Notes: generated by a model from the letters alone, not told the origin. 64,000 bases of DNA from Pythium myriotylum (GCA_023091665.1 JALJCQ010000024.1:1301260-1365259), one strand, 5' to 3'. Numbered from the stretch's first letter, positions 52,790 to 63,443 are shown. Program-made: numbers and translations.

Positions 52790-54361
52790 ATGATCGTTGT
52801 GAACCCAGCCGAGATCTCACTACCGTGGGCGATCGCCATCAGCGGCGCTACGATCCTGTCCGTCTTGCTGGTTAGCGTGAAGAAGGCGTCAGGTGATGGT
52901 GTCAAGCCGCGCAAGATCCATTCGCTCGAAACTGGTATCCCGATCATCGGTGACTTGCTCGAGGTTCTTAAGCACGCCGAAGACCGCCACGGCTGGATGA
53001 CAGCGCAGAGCCGCCGTTTCAATTTCGAGCCCTGGCAGATCAACGTGCCGGGTAACCCCTCGACAATCATGGCGGCGGACCCGGCGGTCCTGGAGGCTAT
53101 CATGACGACTCACTTTGACAACTTCATCAAGGGCAAACTCCACCGCGCCATCTTGCACGACGTTTTGGGCGACGGATTTATCAACCTGGACGGCGAGGAG
53201 TGATACCACCAGCGCAAGATGGCGGCCAAGTTCTTCTAGTCCAAGATGCTGCGGCTGATGATGACACAGACCATGAAGCGTAACATGAAGCAAGTTTTCG
53301 AAGCGCTGGATGCGCGAATTGGAACCGGCGAGTTTACCAACCTCTCATTACTCTTCCACCAGTTCACGCTGCAGACGTTCATGGAGGTCGGCGTGGGGGT
53401 CGAATTTCCTGTCATTGGCAACGAAGAAGCGCTTCCTTTTGAGGTCGCTATGGGTGCTTCGTTGCCGATCACCGCGCGCCGGCGCCTGTTGCCTCCGTTC
53501 GTGTGGAGACTTGAGCGATGGTTCAACATTGGCCCCGAGAGGCGACTCAAAGAGGCTCTCCAGATCATCCGCCCCAAGGTCCACGAGCTCGTCGTCGAAA
53601 GCCTTTCCAAGAACCCGGAGGACGATATGCATGCGGAAGATGAGAAGATTCGCAGCGCTGTGGAGCTCTTCGTTGAGCACAGCACAGCCGACCAAGCCGG
53701 CCTCCGTCCTGAGAACCTTGTGGATTTTGTTCTTACGTTCATGGTGGCGGCTCGTGACACCTCGTCCCTCGCGACGTCGTGGTTCTTCCATTTGATGAGT
53801 AAGCACCCTGGGGTGGAGGCCAAGATCCGCGAAGAATTTACAGCCAAGCTCCCGGGCCTCGGTGTTGGTCCGGATGACTACATCACAGCGGACCACGTGA
53901 AGCAACTCGTGTATCTGGAAGCGGTTATCAAGGAGAGCCTACGATTCTACCCAACGGCCACGCTAGTGACTCGTAAGTGCATCAAAGACACGGTTATCGA
54001 CGGCGATCTCTTCGTCCGAAGAGGCCAGGCCGTAACCGTCTCCATCCACGTAATGTCACGCAACCCCAAGATTTGGGGACCGGACGCAGCCGAGTTCTAG
54101 CCCGAGCGGTGGATCGATGCCGATACTGGCGAGCTGCTAGCCTTCCCATCCAATAAATTTGCAACGTTCAGCACCGGGCCGCGCAAGTGCATTGGCATGA
54201 ACCTCGCGATGCTCAACCTCCGCATTATGATCGCAAATCTGCTCCATCGCTACAAGTTTGAGTACGCCGAGAACGACGGCAGATACATCAACTCGATTGG
54301 TTTACTTCCGAAGGCCCCAATACGCGCCAAGGTTGCGCGTAGCCAACCTGCTGCCAAATGA
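52790..54361 (+). pseudogene. Cytochrome P450 pseudogene with three in-frame stops
   Basis: One continuous frame of 524 codons from the ATG at 52790 to TGA at 54359, interrupted by TGA 53201-53203 (codon 138), TAG 53237-53239 (codon 150) and TAG 54098-54100 (codon 437). There are no frameshifts. All P450 landmarks are intact: N-terminal membrane anchor (PWAIAISGATILSVLLVSV), I-helix AARDTSS, ExxR (KESLRFYP), PERW and the heme loop FSTGPRKCIG. The layout is that of CYP86/CYP52-type fatty-acid hydroxylases. The first stop replaces the C-helix tryptophan expected before HQRK; the third immediately precedes PERW. The same stop codons end intact neighbouring genes, so recoding is not the explanation. 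Confidence 0.92.
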
Positions 54362-54745
54362 ACAGTAACCTTTTAGGAGCTACATGGGCACTCCACTGTA
54401 GTTCGCACAGGATCGCGTGCGAGTGGGTCGTGTTCGGGCATTCCTTGAAAATGACGGTTTTCGTATTCTTGTTTTCTGTTGTTTTTTCTTCATCCAAACC
54501 GACCCAAGAAGTGGAAGTCCGACTCTGGACAAAATATGTCCCGAGAACTCTGGATAAATTTTATCCAGAGTGTCATACTGGGGCTCAGCATAAAACGTTA
54601 TTTTGTGATCACAGTCAGTCAGAAGCAATAAGAAAAACGAAGACAGAGAACCAAGCAGGTAAGCGACGATCGCGCTCTGTAGCAATGCACAGAAGCATCG
54701 ACACAGCCACCAGTACTCACGGAGAAGTTGTGATAGAAAGAAGAG
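54362..54745. other. Intergenic region with hairpin
   Basis: 384 bp between the P450 pseudogene and the Crinkler-like gene. A perfect 11-bp stem with 3-nt loop lies at 54547-54571 (ACTCTGGATAA / TTATCCAGAGT). No gene seen. Confidence 0.5.
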
Positions 54746-57127
54746 ATGGAGCGCGAAGTGTATTTTCAGTTGGTGGATGCAGCAACTCGACTCCCGCTTC
54801 CGGATACTTCCGTTGGTTCTGTGGACTTGACTCCTGATGCAAGCATGTCTCGATTCCGCAATACAGTGTGGAGACAAGTCAAGTCCATTCTACCTTCAAA
54901 TGTGATTGCAGTCAACCTGCGAGTCTTCGCCGACCGAGCAGTGTATGACGACAAGGATGGCAAACCTTTGAAAGCATCGGCTTCAGTGGATGATCTTGGA
55001 AAAGACGAAGATCGTGCGCTCATCGTGACAGTGCCGACGCAGCGCCTTCAGCAACTACAGAGACCCATCCTTGAGATTCCACAAGTCGACTGGACGGTGG
55101 CAACACGCCCTCAGCTGGTTGCAGAAGACGAAATGCAGTGGGATTTCTTGCTGCATATGCTAGAGTGGAAGGAGCCAAAGCGACTTTGCGCAAGCTCAGG
55201 ACAAGATTGGGTCTATCAAGGAGCACCGGAGTTAGTGGATCGTCTGGTGGAGCCACTTATCGAGCATTTCAACGCCTGGCAACTCGGGAACGAAGACAAG
55301 CAGAATCACGCAATTAATCTGGTCCTGAGTGGACCGGGTACGGGAAAGTCGCGGATGTTGGACGAAATGAAGACTTTGCTGTGCGCAGCTGCTACACGAT
55401 CGAAGAATCAAGCGCTCATGGACAGAATGGAGAGCGCATATGTGTTTCATGTGACGTTTGAGAATGGCACCTCGGCGACTGGAGCATTACTTGATCGTGA
55501 CAATCCTGATTTTGACGTCAGTTATCGAATGCTCTACCAACTCGCGAGAAACAGAAAACCGTGGATGGTGTTTGCTGACAGGCTGAACGAAATGTGCCGA
55601 TCACTTCGATTGCGCATTCAGAGCGTGATTGAGATATTGGCCAAACTGGAGAAGATTTGCAATGTGAAGGATATGACGGTGATCCTGTGCGTGGATGGAT
55701 TCCAGAAGCTTGTGAACGATGGCACCAAGACTTGCGACTTCTACCGTGTATTGACGTCAATTTGTAGCTTCTTGAACTCTTCCACAGCGTTTGCTGTTTG
55801 CGCGTGCTCGGCAACCGTTCAAATGCCTATTCGTCAAGCGCTCGCAGACTCTCCTCAGAAGCGTGTGTCTCTGATTCCACCTCCATTGCGTGGCGACGAA
55901 GTCTTGGCAACAAGGACAAGGATCGAGAAGCAGTTGGTGGATGATATGGGTGGACACGGTCGAGCGCTAGAGTCACTACAACATGTTCTGAGCCGTTACA
56001 CAAGAGAACAGTCGGAACAAATGGACCCAGCCTGCGTTGTTGACAAGGTGTACCAAGCGCTACAAACAAAGTACGGTGATGTTTTCGACTCGCCTTTATT
56101 TGAGGACGAGAACAATTGCAAGGAAGTGCTGGCCGCGATCCTTTCGCGTCGCTCTTTCGGTGTGTTTGAAAGAATCGGTCGTACAACCTTGACAGTGGAT
56201 GAAATTCGCAGCTTTGGTTTGTTCCGATTGGGCGAAGAAGGCCAGTTGGAGTGCGCTTTTATTCTTCTTGTGGCGTTGATGCGGAAACTCCCGAAGCAGC
56301 TGGGTGTAGTAGACAATTTCGACGAGCATCTCACGCGTTCAGTTTTGGTGTGGCAGCGATTTGAACAGTTCGTTGCGTTCTACCGTCGAGTGAAATCGAT
56401 TGCCTATCATGAGACTCCGGTCGCACTGTCCATATTTCACACTGGCGCTCGTTTTGGTGCAAGTGATGACATCCTGATTACAGAGTCGAGTTCACGCACT
56501 GTAGTCGAAGCGATTCATTAAGAAGTTACCAAATCCAGTCTCAATGATTCAACGTGCGTTATAAATCGTGATGGCCATGTGAAGGTCTCAGATATGCATA
56601 CGATCGTCATCAACGGCACAAGTGCTTTCGCTAGCGACTTGTTTATGCGAGTTCAACTGACGGTTCGCGGCCAGCAAATCCAATGCAACGAAGTGATTCA
56701 GTGCAAGCTGCTGCAATCAAAGCAGAAGGTAAACGAAGATGCGTACGTCAAAGAGCGAGCAAAAGCGGTGAACGGAAGCTCGGATGTGTTTTTGCTCGTT
56801 ACGCCAGCTCAAGCGACTGAGTTTGCTCTTCCTCGAAGATGTGGGATTGTTTCAACCAACGAATTTGGCCGATATTTTGGACCATTTGCAAGTCGCGCGT
56901 ATCGAAGTTTTCTGGAGCCAACAAATATCAACACGGCTTCATACCATGAATTACGTTGGATAGAAGGTATGGGTGACGCAACTGCCGCTAAGATTATCGC
57001 TGAGAGAAAAAAACGTCGATTCTCGAGTCATGCCGACGCATTGAATCGACTGTTTTCGAACAAGAAATGCAAGACCGCGAAGATTCTGAGTTCTATGCAT
57101 TGCGGTGACATTGGAGCTGATTTGTAA
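54746..57127 (+). pseudogene. Crinkler-like NTPase-nuclease effector gene split by one stop
   Basis: ATG at 54746; first part 591 aa to TAA at 56519-56521; the same frame then continues for 201 codons to the stop at 57127. Residues 1-95 look like a ubiquitin-like Crinkler header. A P-loop NTPase follows, with Walker A GPGTGKS (about 195-201) and a Walker B-like VILCVDGF (about 312-319). After the stop come a restriction-endonuclease-like core (FASDLFMRVQ...NEVIQCKLLQSKQ...ERAKA...DVFLLVTP) and a helix-hairpin-helix (INTASYHELRWIEGMGDATAAKII). Header-NTPase-nuclease is a known Crinkler architecture (family knowledge). The break separates the motor from the nuclease, so a translated product would lack the nuclease. 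Identification is moderate. Confidence 0.72.
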
Positions 57128-57682
57128 CTTCATACCTCGAATGTTTTGCAAATGCCCATCCAGCTGCGTTATTCCACTTCCAAAAGTGCTTTTCTCAGTG
57201 CAGGCAGTTTTCTTCCGTGTTTGTTCTTCAGTGGCCAATCGAAGTATCCCTTATCGCAATCGCGATTGATCGACTTGCCTTCATATTTTCCCCAGGTCAG
57301 CGTCATGGTTATATCCGAGTCCTTTGACTCTCTTCTAGAAACTCTTTAATCTCCGGTGACTGCCCAATCAGGATCTCTTGCGGTAGTAGCCACGGACAAT
57401 AGTTCCGACTAGCAACCCGTTCAGTTCGTAACGAACTGAAAGATAGTACAGTTTGTTCGCGCTCTAAGCCGGTGTCAACTCTCTATGAACCTGTTATAAT
57501 CCATATTTCTTTCCCGCAGGGAGATGATATGGAGATGGGTGGATGTACTGACGCACGGTGCAAGTGGATGAGACCAACAGACTTGTGCAGTCCGGAGCTA
57601 GCTCTTCGAAGAAGACGATTTTTGAAAAGGGGATATTTCACAGTCGATATGCGTGGGGAGCATGAACGCGCAGAAATGTGTG
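57128..57682. other. Region with broken ORF and hairpin
   Basis: A 10-bp stem, 1-nt loop hairpin lies at 57420-57440 (TTCAGTTCGT/ACGAACTGAA). A frame with C-rich sequence (GGCTDARCKW...LCSPEL) runs to the insertion point of the Mutator-like element at 57692; without the element it would continue from 58578 for about 30 codons to a stop. No protein family recognised. Confidence 0.4.
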
Positions 57683-57692
57683 GAGTCAGTAT

Positions 57693-58567
57693 GAGAATTC
57701 GCCAAGATGTGAGTAAATCCAGAAAGGTTCGCCGAGATGTGAAACGCTCGCCAACATGTGAGTGTTGAACTTAAGAAAAATACAGATGACGAACTTACAA
57801 TGTGACAATGGACCCGGAGGTACAAATACACAAAGTGTAAATATAGTACACTGTCAGTCTTTAGCGCCTATACGACCATGTCAATTGCAAAACTGACAGG
57901 AGCCGAAGAAATGAGTAAGGAGCTTCACGTTGGACAAGAGTTCCCGTCTGCAAAAGCCTTTGTGGCATATGTCCGTAGTCATGCCGTCAGTGCGAAGAAG
58001 AGTGTGAAGGTGTCGCAGCGAGGTGGGAACAACAGAACGTTGGAGTGCACGGGGGAGCAGTGCCCTTCCAAAGTCACCGCATACCAGCGGACAAAAGACA
58101 GGAGGCCTACTGGCAGCCATTACAGGCCACGGTGCACTAAATGCTTGTTTGCACTAAATGCAAACAAACTGGCCACAACAAGCGGCAATGTCCCACAAAC
58201 AACACCCCGGCCGAGGCACCAAGCGACCACACCAACTCGAACTCGTTCAATAGCATTGACCTAGCTATGCTGTTGGGCGAATAGACACTGTACACCAGCG
58301 AATAGACACTGTGCTCCTGGACTCTGAGACTCATACCAACATCGCTGTGCTCGCGGACTCAGACTCATACCAACATCACGCCTGGCAGCACATACTATAT
58401 TTACACCTTGCGTACTATATTTACACTTTGTGTATTTGTACCCCCGGGTCCATTGTCACATTGTAAGTTCGTCATCTGTTTTTTCTTAAGTTCATCACTC
58501 ACATGTTGGCGAGCGTTTCACATCTCGGCGAACCTTTCTGGATTTACTCACATCTTGGCGAATTCTC
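57693..58567. mobile_element. Mutator-like element (875 bp) with long TIRs and 10-bp target duplication
   Basis: Terminal inverted repeats of about 155 bp (57693-57850 and 58410-58567) begin GAGAATTCGCCAAGATGTGAG and differ at only a few positions. The flanking 10-mers are identical: GAGTCAGTAT at 57683-57692 and 58568-58577. Long TIRs and a 9-10-bp duplication are the hallmark of Mutator-like elements. The short interior encodes only a transposase N-terminal fragment, so the element is non-autonomous. Confidence 0.92.
57878..58264 (+). CDS. MULE transposase N-terminal fragment
   Basis: 128 aa from the ATG at 57878 inside the Mutator-like element. LHVGQEFPSAKAFVAYVRSHA followed by a C...C...C..C pattern (ECTGEQCPSKV, RCTKCLF) matches the DNA-binding N-terminal module of MuDR/FAR1-type transposases. 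After about residue 85 it runs into Thr/Pro/Arg-rich sequence; the DDE catalytic domain is missing. Near 58137-58170 a short duplication (GCACTAAATGC) suggests an internal deletion junction. Confidence 0.65.
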   Translation: MSIAKLTGAEEMSKELHVGQEFPSAKAFVAYVRSHAVSAKKSVKVSQRGGNNRTLECTGEQCPSKVTAYQRTKDRRPTGSHYRPRCTKCLFALNANKLATTSGNVPQTTPRPRHQATTPTRTRSIALT

Positions 58568-58577
58568 GAGTCAGTAT

Positions 58578-58980
58578 GGCCAAACCCGTGCGGATCCTGT
58601 CATATTTTGTATGGAGAAGATACTGGCTTCGTATGAATCAGAAGCCCAAAGAACTCCTAAAGCATTAGCTGTACTTTTCTTGCAAATACTCTGAAATTCT
58701 ATTTGACCCGTTGCTTCGATAAATCAGGGGTCCGGCTTAGAGCGCGAACAAACTGTATTAGTTATCATAACATGTCCTCCATGCGTGTATGCATGTGTTG
58801 GCGAGTGAACGCAAAGGAATGGTACACGACCACTGGGATCTTTAGTATCACACAGGCACCCCGAGTTGAAGTGTACCGAGCACCTCATTTTCGGATCTCG
58901 ACACATGCGTGATATGCTCGTAGGCCCTTATTGCGCTACGCAAACCCAAAATCTGTGGTGCGCACCCGTCGTGAGGATGC
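58578..58980. other. Spacer between Mutator-like element and LINE remnant
   Basis: Continues the ORF broken by the Mutator-like element for about 90 bp, then about 310 bp with no recognisable feature. Confidence 0.4.
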
Positions 58981-60084
58981 TTGAAATTTCGCTCTAAGAA
59001 GTCCCCAGTGGCAGACGTCCGACTGCCCATCGGGGTGGAAAGTTCGTCAACGGACGCAACTCACTTAGCCCGACGATTCCTACACGACGAAGAGGCCACC
59101 TTTGACCGGCACCCATGGTTGGACCCCATGCTACGTAGATGGAACAACGAGAGCGCCGTGAACAAAAGAACAGCCACGACACTCCTCCTCTAGAACACGT
59201 CCGAGAGAGCGCGATCGGAAAATGAACGACGGTCTCAACGATGGCGCCAAAAGGATCTGGAAAAAGTAGCGGACGCACTCGACCACCTCCAGTGGGCGGA
59301 GATTGCACATCTTCCAGAAACTGTCGACTCACAGCGCACATTGCTTTTTCGCCTCAAGGGAGATCGCCTCAGCAGGTGGGATCGCATTCGACAACAGGCA
59401 GGATGTCCGCACTGCCCCGGGCTCGGCGCTCACGGAGGGTCCATTGGCTATATCTTCTGGGACTGCCCCATGGCCCAACAGCTTTGGCCGACCATGATCT
59501 CCGTCTGGGGTTTCTTGTGGTCCCCGGATCAACTTCCTGGTATACAAGCGTTCAAGGTCGCCTTCTTCTCCCTCCGGCTCCCAAGCCTCCCGAATCTGCT
59601 CTGGTCACATCCCATCATGGACCGCCTTCCGTCCCCTACGGTGGAGGCCACAATCGCCACCCACGCAGCCGCACACGCAGCATGGAGGCAGCACTCCCTC
59701 GTCGTCATGCAAACTATTTGGCGTTGGCGCACTGTCCCAGATCAGATCGACGATGTCTGGACCCCGCCTCACGCGGACACGGTCTTGCACAACGCTCTCG
59801 CAGCATCTCTACGAGACCTGAGGTGGAAGCGGACGACAACGAGCGCGACGACCCCGCACACGACCACAGTAATCCGATTGTTCCGGGACTCCTCCCCAAG
59901 ACTCATAAGCCCCTTGTCGAGTCGTGCAACCGCGTCGTGGCAGTATCTCATATTTTCGACAGCGGATGCCAGGGGACGCCAAACCCGGCGGCAGTCTGAC
60001 GAGCCTCGGTCACAAATGACGAAGGCTGTTGTGGGGTCCCGTGGTGGAAAGCGCAGTTCCGTGCCCCCATCACAATGCGCATGA
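58981..60084 (+). mobile_element. 5'-truncated LINE remnant, C-terminal ORF2 end
   Basis: One frame from 58981, with a stop at 59191-59193, stays open to 60084. It contains LFRLKGDRLSRWDRIRQ followed by a zinc-knuckle-like CPHC...GGSIGYIFWDCPMAQQLW, the C-terminal motif of L1-type LINE reverse transcriptases (C-x2-C...H/Y..WxC). The catalytic reverse-transcriptase core is absent. It is decayed and 5'-truncated. A duplicated block near its 3' end is listed separately. Confidence 0.65.
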
Positions 60085-60407
60085 TCGGTGGGAGACGGCG
60101 TGTGCCAAGTTTGGCGGGCGTGCACTTGGAACTGGTCGTCCGCGCGCAAAACCTTGTGGATACCCGGTGTGTTTGCTAGGGTTTAGTCCGAGCCCGTGGA
60201 GACACAAAAGAGCTGTTGGAGGCTACGGAAGGACCGAAACGACACGCGCACACGATGGCAGCATGCGTGTGGTGTGTGTGGGCGTGTGTGTACCAAGTGG
60301 GAGACGCGTGGGGTGCGAATTGAGTGTGGTAGACACTTTTGTGTGGGGTGAGACACAGTCTGGCGAGCCTCGGTCACAAATGACGAAGGCTGTTATGGGG
60401 TCCCGGG
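59992..60407. repeat. Direct repeat of a ~50-bp block (59992-60043 and 60357-60407)
   Basis: CAGTCTG(A/G)CGAGCCTCGGT and the following 30 bp occur twice about 365 bp apart with three differences. The second copy runs straight into telomeric repeats at 60406. The 313 bp between the copies is GT-rich with no gene. Confidence 0.8.
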
Positions 60408-60755
60408 GTTTAGGGTTTAGGGTTTAGGGTTTAGAGAGGCTTGAAGTGACTTGCAAAGACTTGGTCAGGGAAACTACGACCCAAAGAGTTGCTCTATTAC
60501 AGATGCAGGGGCTCTTTCGACTTGATGTCTTCGTCGGTGGGCGTAGGGTTTAGGGTTTAGGGTTTAGGGTTTAGGGTTTAGAGAGGCTTGAAGTGACTTG
60601 CAAAGACTTGGTCAGGGAAACTACGACCCTAGGGTTTAGGGTTTAGAGAGGCTTGAAGTGACTTGCAAAGACTTGGTCAGGGAAACTACGACCCAAAGAG
60701 TTGCTCTATTACAGATGCAGGGGCTCTTTCGACTTGATGTCTTCGTCGGTGGGCG
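60406..60755 (+). repeat. Interstitial telomeric repeats alternating with a 110-bp subtelomeric unit
   Basis: TTTAGGG tracts at 60406-60433, 60544-60580 and 60630-60645 alternate with a unit starting GAGAGGCTTGAAGTGACTTG: full copies at 60434-60543 and 60646-60755 (110 bp each, apparently identical) and a copy at 60581-60629 cut after ACGACCC, exactly where telomeric repeat resumes. The cut copy looks like a broken end healed by new telomere addition, later buried. Confidence 0.9.
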
Positions 60756-61048
60756 TCTTCGTGCTGAGTGGAAAATTGAAAACTGAGGAAGACCGCCGAC
60801 CTCGCCCCCGGGTGCCTACGCTAAAGTCCTACGCTAGAGTCCTACGCTTCTGGGTTCTAGGGCTGGACAGGAACTTGAGTGTTCTGGGTCTGCGTGTCTG
60901 TGCTGCTGGGGTCTTGAGACACGTGAGAATATTCGACGTCCTGGGTTGAACATTCTGCGAACATTCTCGGGAATATTCTCGAATGTTCGGTCGAACGTTC
61001 TCGAACCTTCGACAAACTTTTCGACTGGGTTGGCCGAAATTTTCGTCT
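60756..61048. other. Subtelomeric spacer
   Basis: About 290 bp with degenerate short repeats (TCCTACGCT(A/T) three times near 60815-60850; GAACATTCT/GAATATTCT variants at 60945-61000). No gene. Confidence 0.5.
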
Positions 61049-61080
61049 GGGTTAGGGTTTAGGGTAGGGTTTGGGGTTGA
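61049..61080 (+). repeat. Degenerate telomeric repeats at the 3' end of the retroelement
   Basis: GTTAGGGTTTAGGGTAGGGTTTGGGG and a similar tail: TTTAGGG-like repeats with deviations. It marks the centromere-proximal junction of the Penelope-like element. Confidence 0.75.
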
Positions 61081-61328
61081 GGGTCGGGGCTGGGTTGTAG
61101 ACAGATAGTGCACGATCCGGGCGGCCATTCTTGAATTTGCTCGCAACATGCCAAGCGTTCGCTGTTACCCTTTCGAGGGGGATCATCCCAAGCCAGCCGC
61201 TCCGTGAGCCTTCACTGCACGACCCCATACTCTGTGGCATGGTTCCGAATGAGTGGGTAGCAGCAAGGCTAAACACGTTCTCGCGCGCTGGAAGGGCACG
61301 GTCATCCGTGTCCGGGGTGGTCCAGGCT

Positions 61329-63443
61329 TTAATGCATGGCATCTTCCGAGCTGTTCTTGAAGTGGTCGTCGTAGATGTTGGCCCTGAACTCTGATGGACA
61401 GAGTATGTCTCGGAGGTTCCGTGGACGGCGGTAGCACACAGTGATCTTGATGTTGTGGGCTGCGAACTCGTCTTCAATACGGTGGGCTTGATAGATAGCT
61501 CGTAGTTGTTTCCGAGTTGGGCCGTTCGGGTCATAAGGCACAGACAAGAAGACTTGCTTGGGCTTGCCGAGTTCCGTGGTTGGCCGCGTCGTCTGTTGTG
61601 CTTCTTCTTGTAGCTTGGCGATTCTTTCGATGGCGTCGCGGAAATGGTCTCTAAGCAGGTTAGAGTTGTATCCGCGAGCTGCCAGGCGCTGGAAGAAGGC
61701 TCTGACTTGAGACAGGAAATCTTCCTTCCTGGTGTTCTGGCGGTAATACTTCTGGACAATGCCGATGATGAGGCCTTTCAGAACGCCTGGAGGGTGTGCG
61801 CTTTGAGCCGCGATGTAGAGATAGAGATTGAGCTCTTTCTCATGAGTTCGAGTCTCGTATCTCGTGTCGGATCGGCGGATTTTGAGGTCAAGAAACGGTG
61901 CTTCACGACCGCGTTCCATGTATGTCCAGCGGAGTCCTGGAATCGTGTTGAGGCGGATCTTGAAGAGTTCGAAAGCACGGGGATCTTTTCCGTCTTGCCA
62001 AATCAAAAACACGTCGTCGATGTAGCGCTTGTAGAGCACGATGTAGTTGCTGAACTCTCGAAGGATGCTTCGCTCGTGATACGCTACGTAGAGTGATGCG
62101 TACGTGGGGGCACATGGTGTTCCCATGGCGGTGCCCTTGATTTGCTTCCACACGCAGTCTCCGAACATGAACAAGTTCTCGTTCATGATGTAGTCGAGAC
62201 CTTGGACGATCACATTCTCGAAGCGATGCTTCTCTTCTTGGAGCATGGCTTTGATTGTTGCGATGCCGATGTTGGTGGGGATGTTGGTGTAGAGCGAGAC
62301 GGCGTCAAATGTGAACAAACGATGCTTGGGGCTGGGCTGAATCTGTCGAAGTTCAGTCAGCAGCGTGTCGGAGTCTCGAAGGTACGATGGCTGTCGCTGG
62401 AGCATGTCTTGCAACTGGAAATCGATCCACTTCGAGAGACCGGCTGTCGGTGTTCCGCAGCTGGCAATGATAGGGCGAATGGCGAGATCCTCCTTGTGGA
62501 GTTTTATCAGGCCATAGAAGCGTCCTAACTTGCACGAACTTGGATTACACTTGATGACAGCAACTTGTCGTTGGATGACTGGATCTTCACGGTACTGGTA
62601 GTTGAGTAGCATGTAGATCAGGTTCACTTTGGCTGCGATCCGTTGGATCTGGGCCTCTGGTCCGTTGGGAAGACGATACAATGGCGTGTATGTCTCCTCG
62701 TCACTCAGGTGATCAAGACACATGGAAGTGTACTGTGATCGAAGCATGAGCGTCGGGCCGAGGTTCTTGTCTGCCTGCACGACCATCAAGTTCGGATCAT
62801 TTCGTAGCAATCGTAGCAAGTTGCGTTGGTTGCTGTCGAGGTTGAACTTGTGTCGGAAGGGATACTGTGCAATGAGTTCGGTCGCGTGTGACTTGATCGA
62901 CTCCAGTAAATCTTCTTGATGGCGTGGCAGGTGGTTTGGCTGGAAAGCAAGGTTTGGAACGTAGATCTTCGAGTTGTAGTCGCGGTCGCTGGAGTCAGCA
63001 AACTGGACTGCAATTCGAAGAGACCGGACGAGTTTGGGGAAGATGGTAACTGGCGAGAGGGAAGAGCGTTGCGGCGGAGGTGTCGGGCAGAACTTGAGGT
63101 TCAGACCCAGGAGTCTCTTCAGACCTGGTGGAATCTTGGTGCCACGTGGTGTGAGATTGTGGAACGCGAGATTGCGAGGCAATGCGTCCACATCACAAGC
63201 CCTGCGACAGCCGAAGATCAAACTGGCGTTGAAGAGATCCGAGCGGTCGCGTCTTATGATCGCGCGGTTTTGGCGCCGCGCGGCGGTTTGTCGGCGGCGT
63301 TGCTCCTTTTCCTTTTGCTTGCGCTTCGCGTGTTGCCGTTTCTTCCGCTGTTTGAGGCGGAAGTTCCCTTTGCGGCGTCGGCCTTTGGTGCAGGGTGCTT
63401 CTTGTTCTTGCTGACGGTCGCACCCTTCGCGCCAGCTCTGGCG
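61329..63443 (-). CDS. Penelope-like reverse transcriptase (ORF2)
   Basis: The frame is open from about 63500 to the stop at 61329; the first ATG lies deep inside (about 62786), so translation probably enters by -1 frameshift at 63443 (704 codons after the shift; fusion about 803 aa). Motifs counted from 63221: LLGLNLKFCPTPP (38-50), ADKNLGPTLMLRSQY (150-164), FYGLIKLHKEDLAIRPI (235-251), FDAVSLYTNIP (305-315), GTAMGTPCAPTYASLYVAY (363-381), the catalytic YIDD (400-403), APFLDLKI and a C-terminal RGYNSNLL...CYRRPRNLRDIL block. These are diagnostic of Penelope-like elements. The protein ends about 25 residues after the last motif, without the C-rich GIY-YIG endonuclease. No stop codon interrupts it, so the copy may be active. 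Confidence 0.88.
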   Translation of the reverse strand, partial: RQSWREGCDRQQEQEAPCTKGRRRKGNFRLKQRKKRQHAKRKQKEKEQRRRQTAARRQNRAIIRRDRSDLFNASLIFGCRRACDVDALPRNLAFHNLTPRGTKIPPGLKRLLGLNLKFCPTPPPQRSSLSPVTIFPKLVRSLRIAVQFADSSDRDYNSKIYVPNLAFQPNHLPRHQEDLLESIKSHATELIAQYPFRHKFNLDSNQRNLLRLLRNDPNLMVVQADKNLGPTLMLRSQYTSMCLDHLSDEETYTPLYRLPNGPEAQIQRIAAKVNLIYMLLNYQYREDPVIQRQVAVIKCNPSSCKLGRFYGLIKLHKEDLAIRPIIASCGTPTAGLSKWIDFQLQDMLQRQPSYLRDSDTLLTELRQIQPSPKHRLFTFDAVSLYTNIPTNIGIATIKAMLQEEKHRFENVIVQGLDYIMNENLFMFGDCVWKQIKGTAMGTPCAPTYASLYVAYHERSILREFSNYIVLYKRYIDDVFLIWQDGKDPRAFELFKIRLNTIPGLRWTYMERGREAPFLDLKIRRSDTRYETRTHEKELNLYLYIAAQSAHPPGVLKGLIIGIVQKYYRQNTRKEDFLSQVRAFFQRLAARGYNSNLLRDHFRDAIERIAKLQEEAQQTTRPTTELGKPKQVFLSVPYDPNGPTRKQLRAIYQAHRIEDEFAAHNIKITVCYRRPRNLRDILCPSEFRANIYDDHFKNSSEDAMH

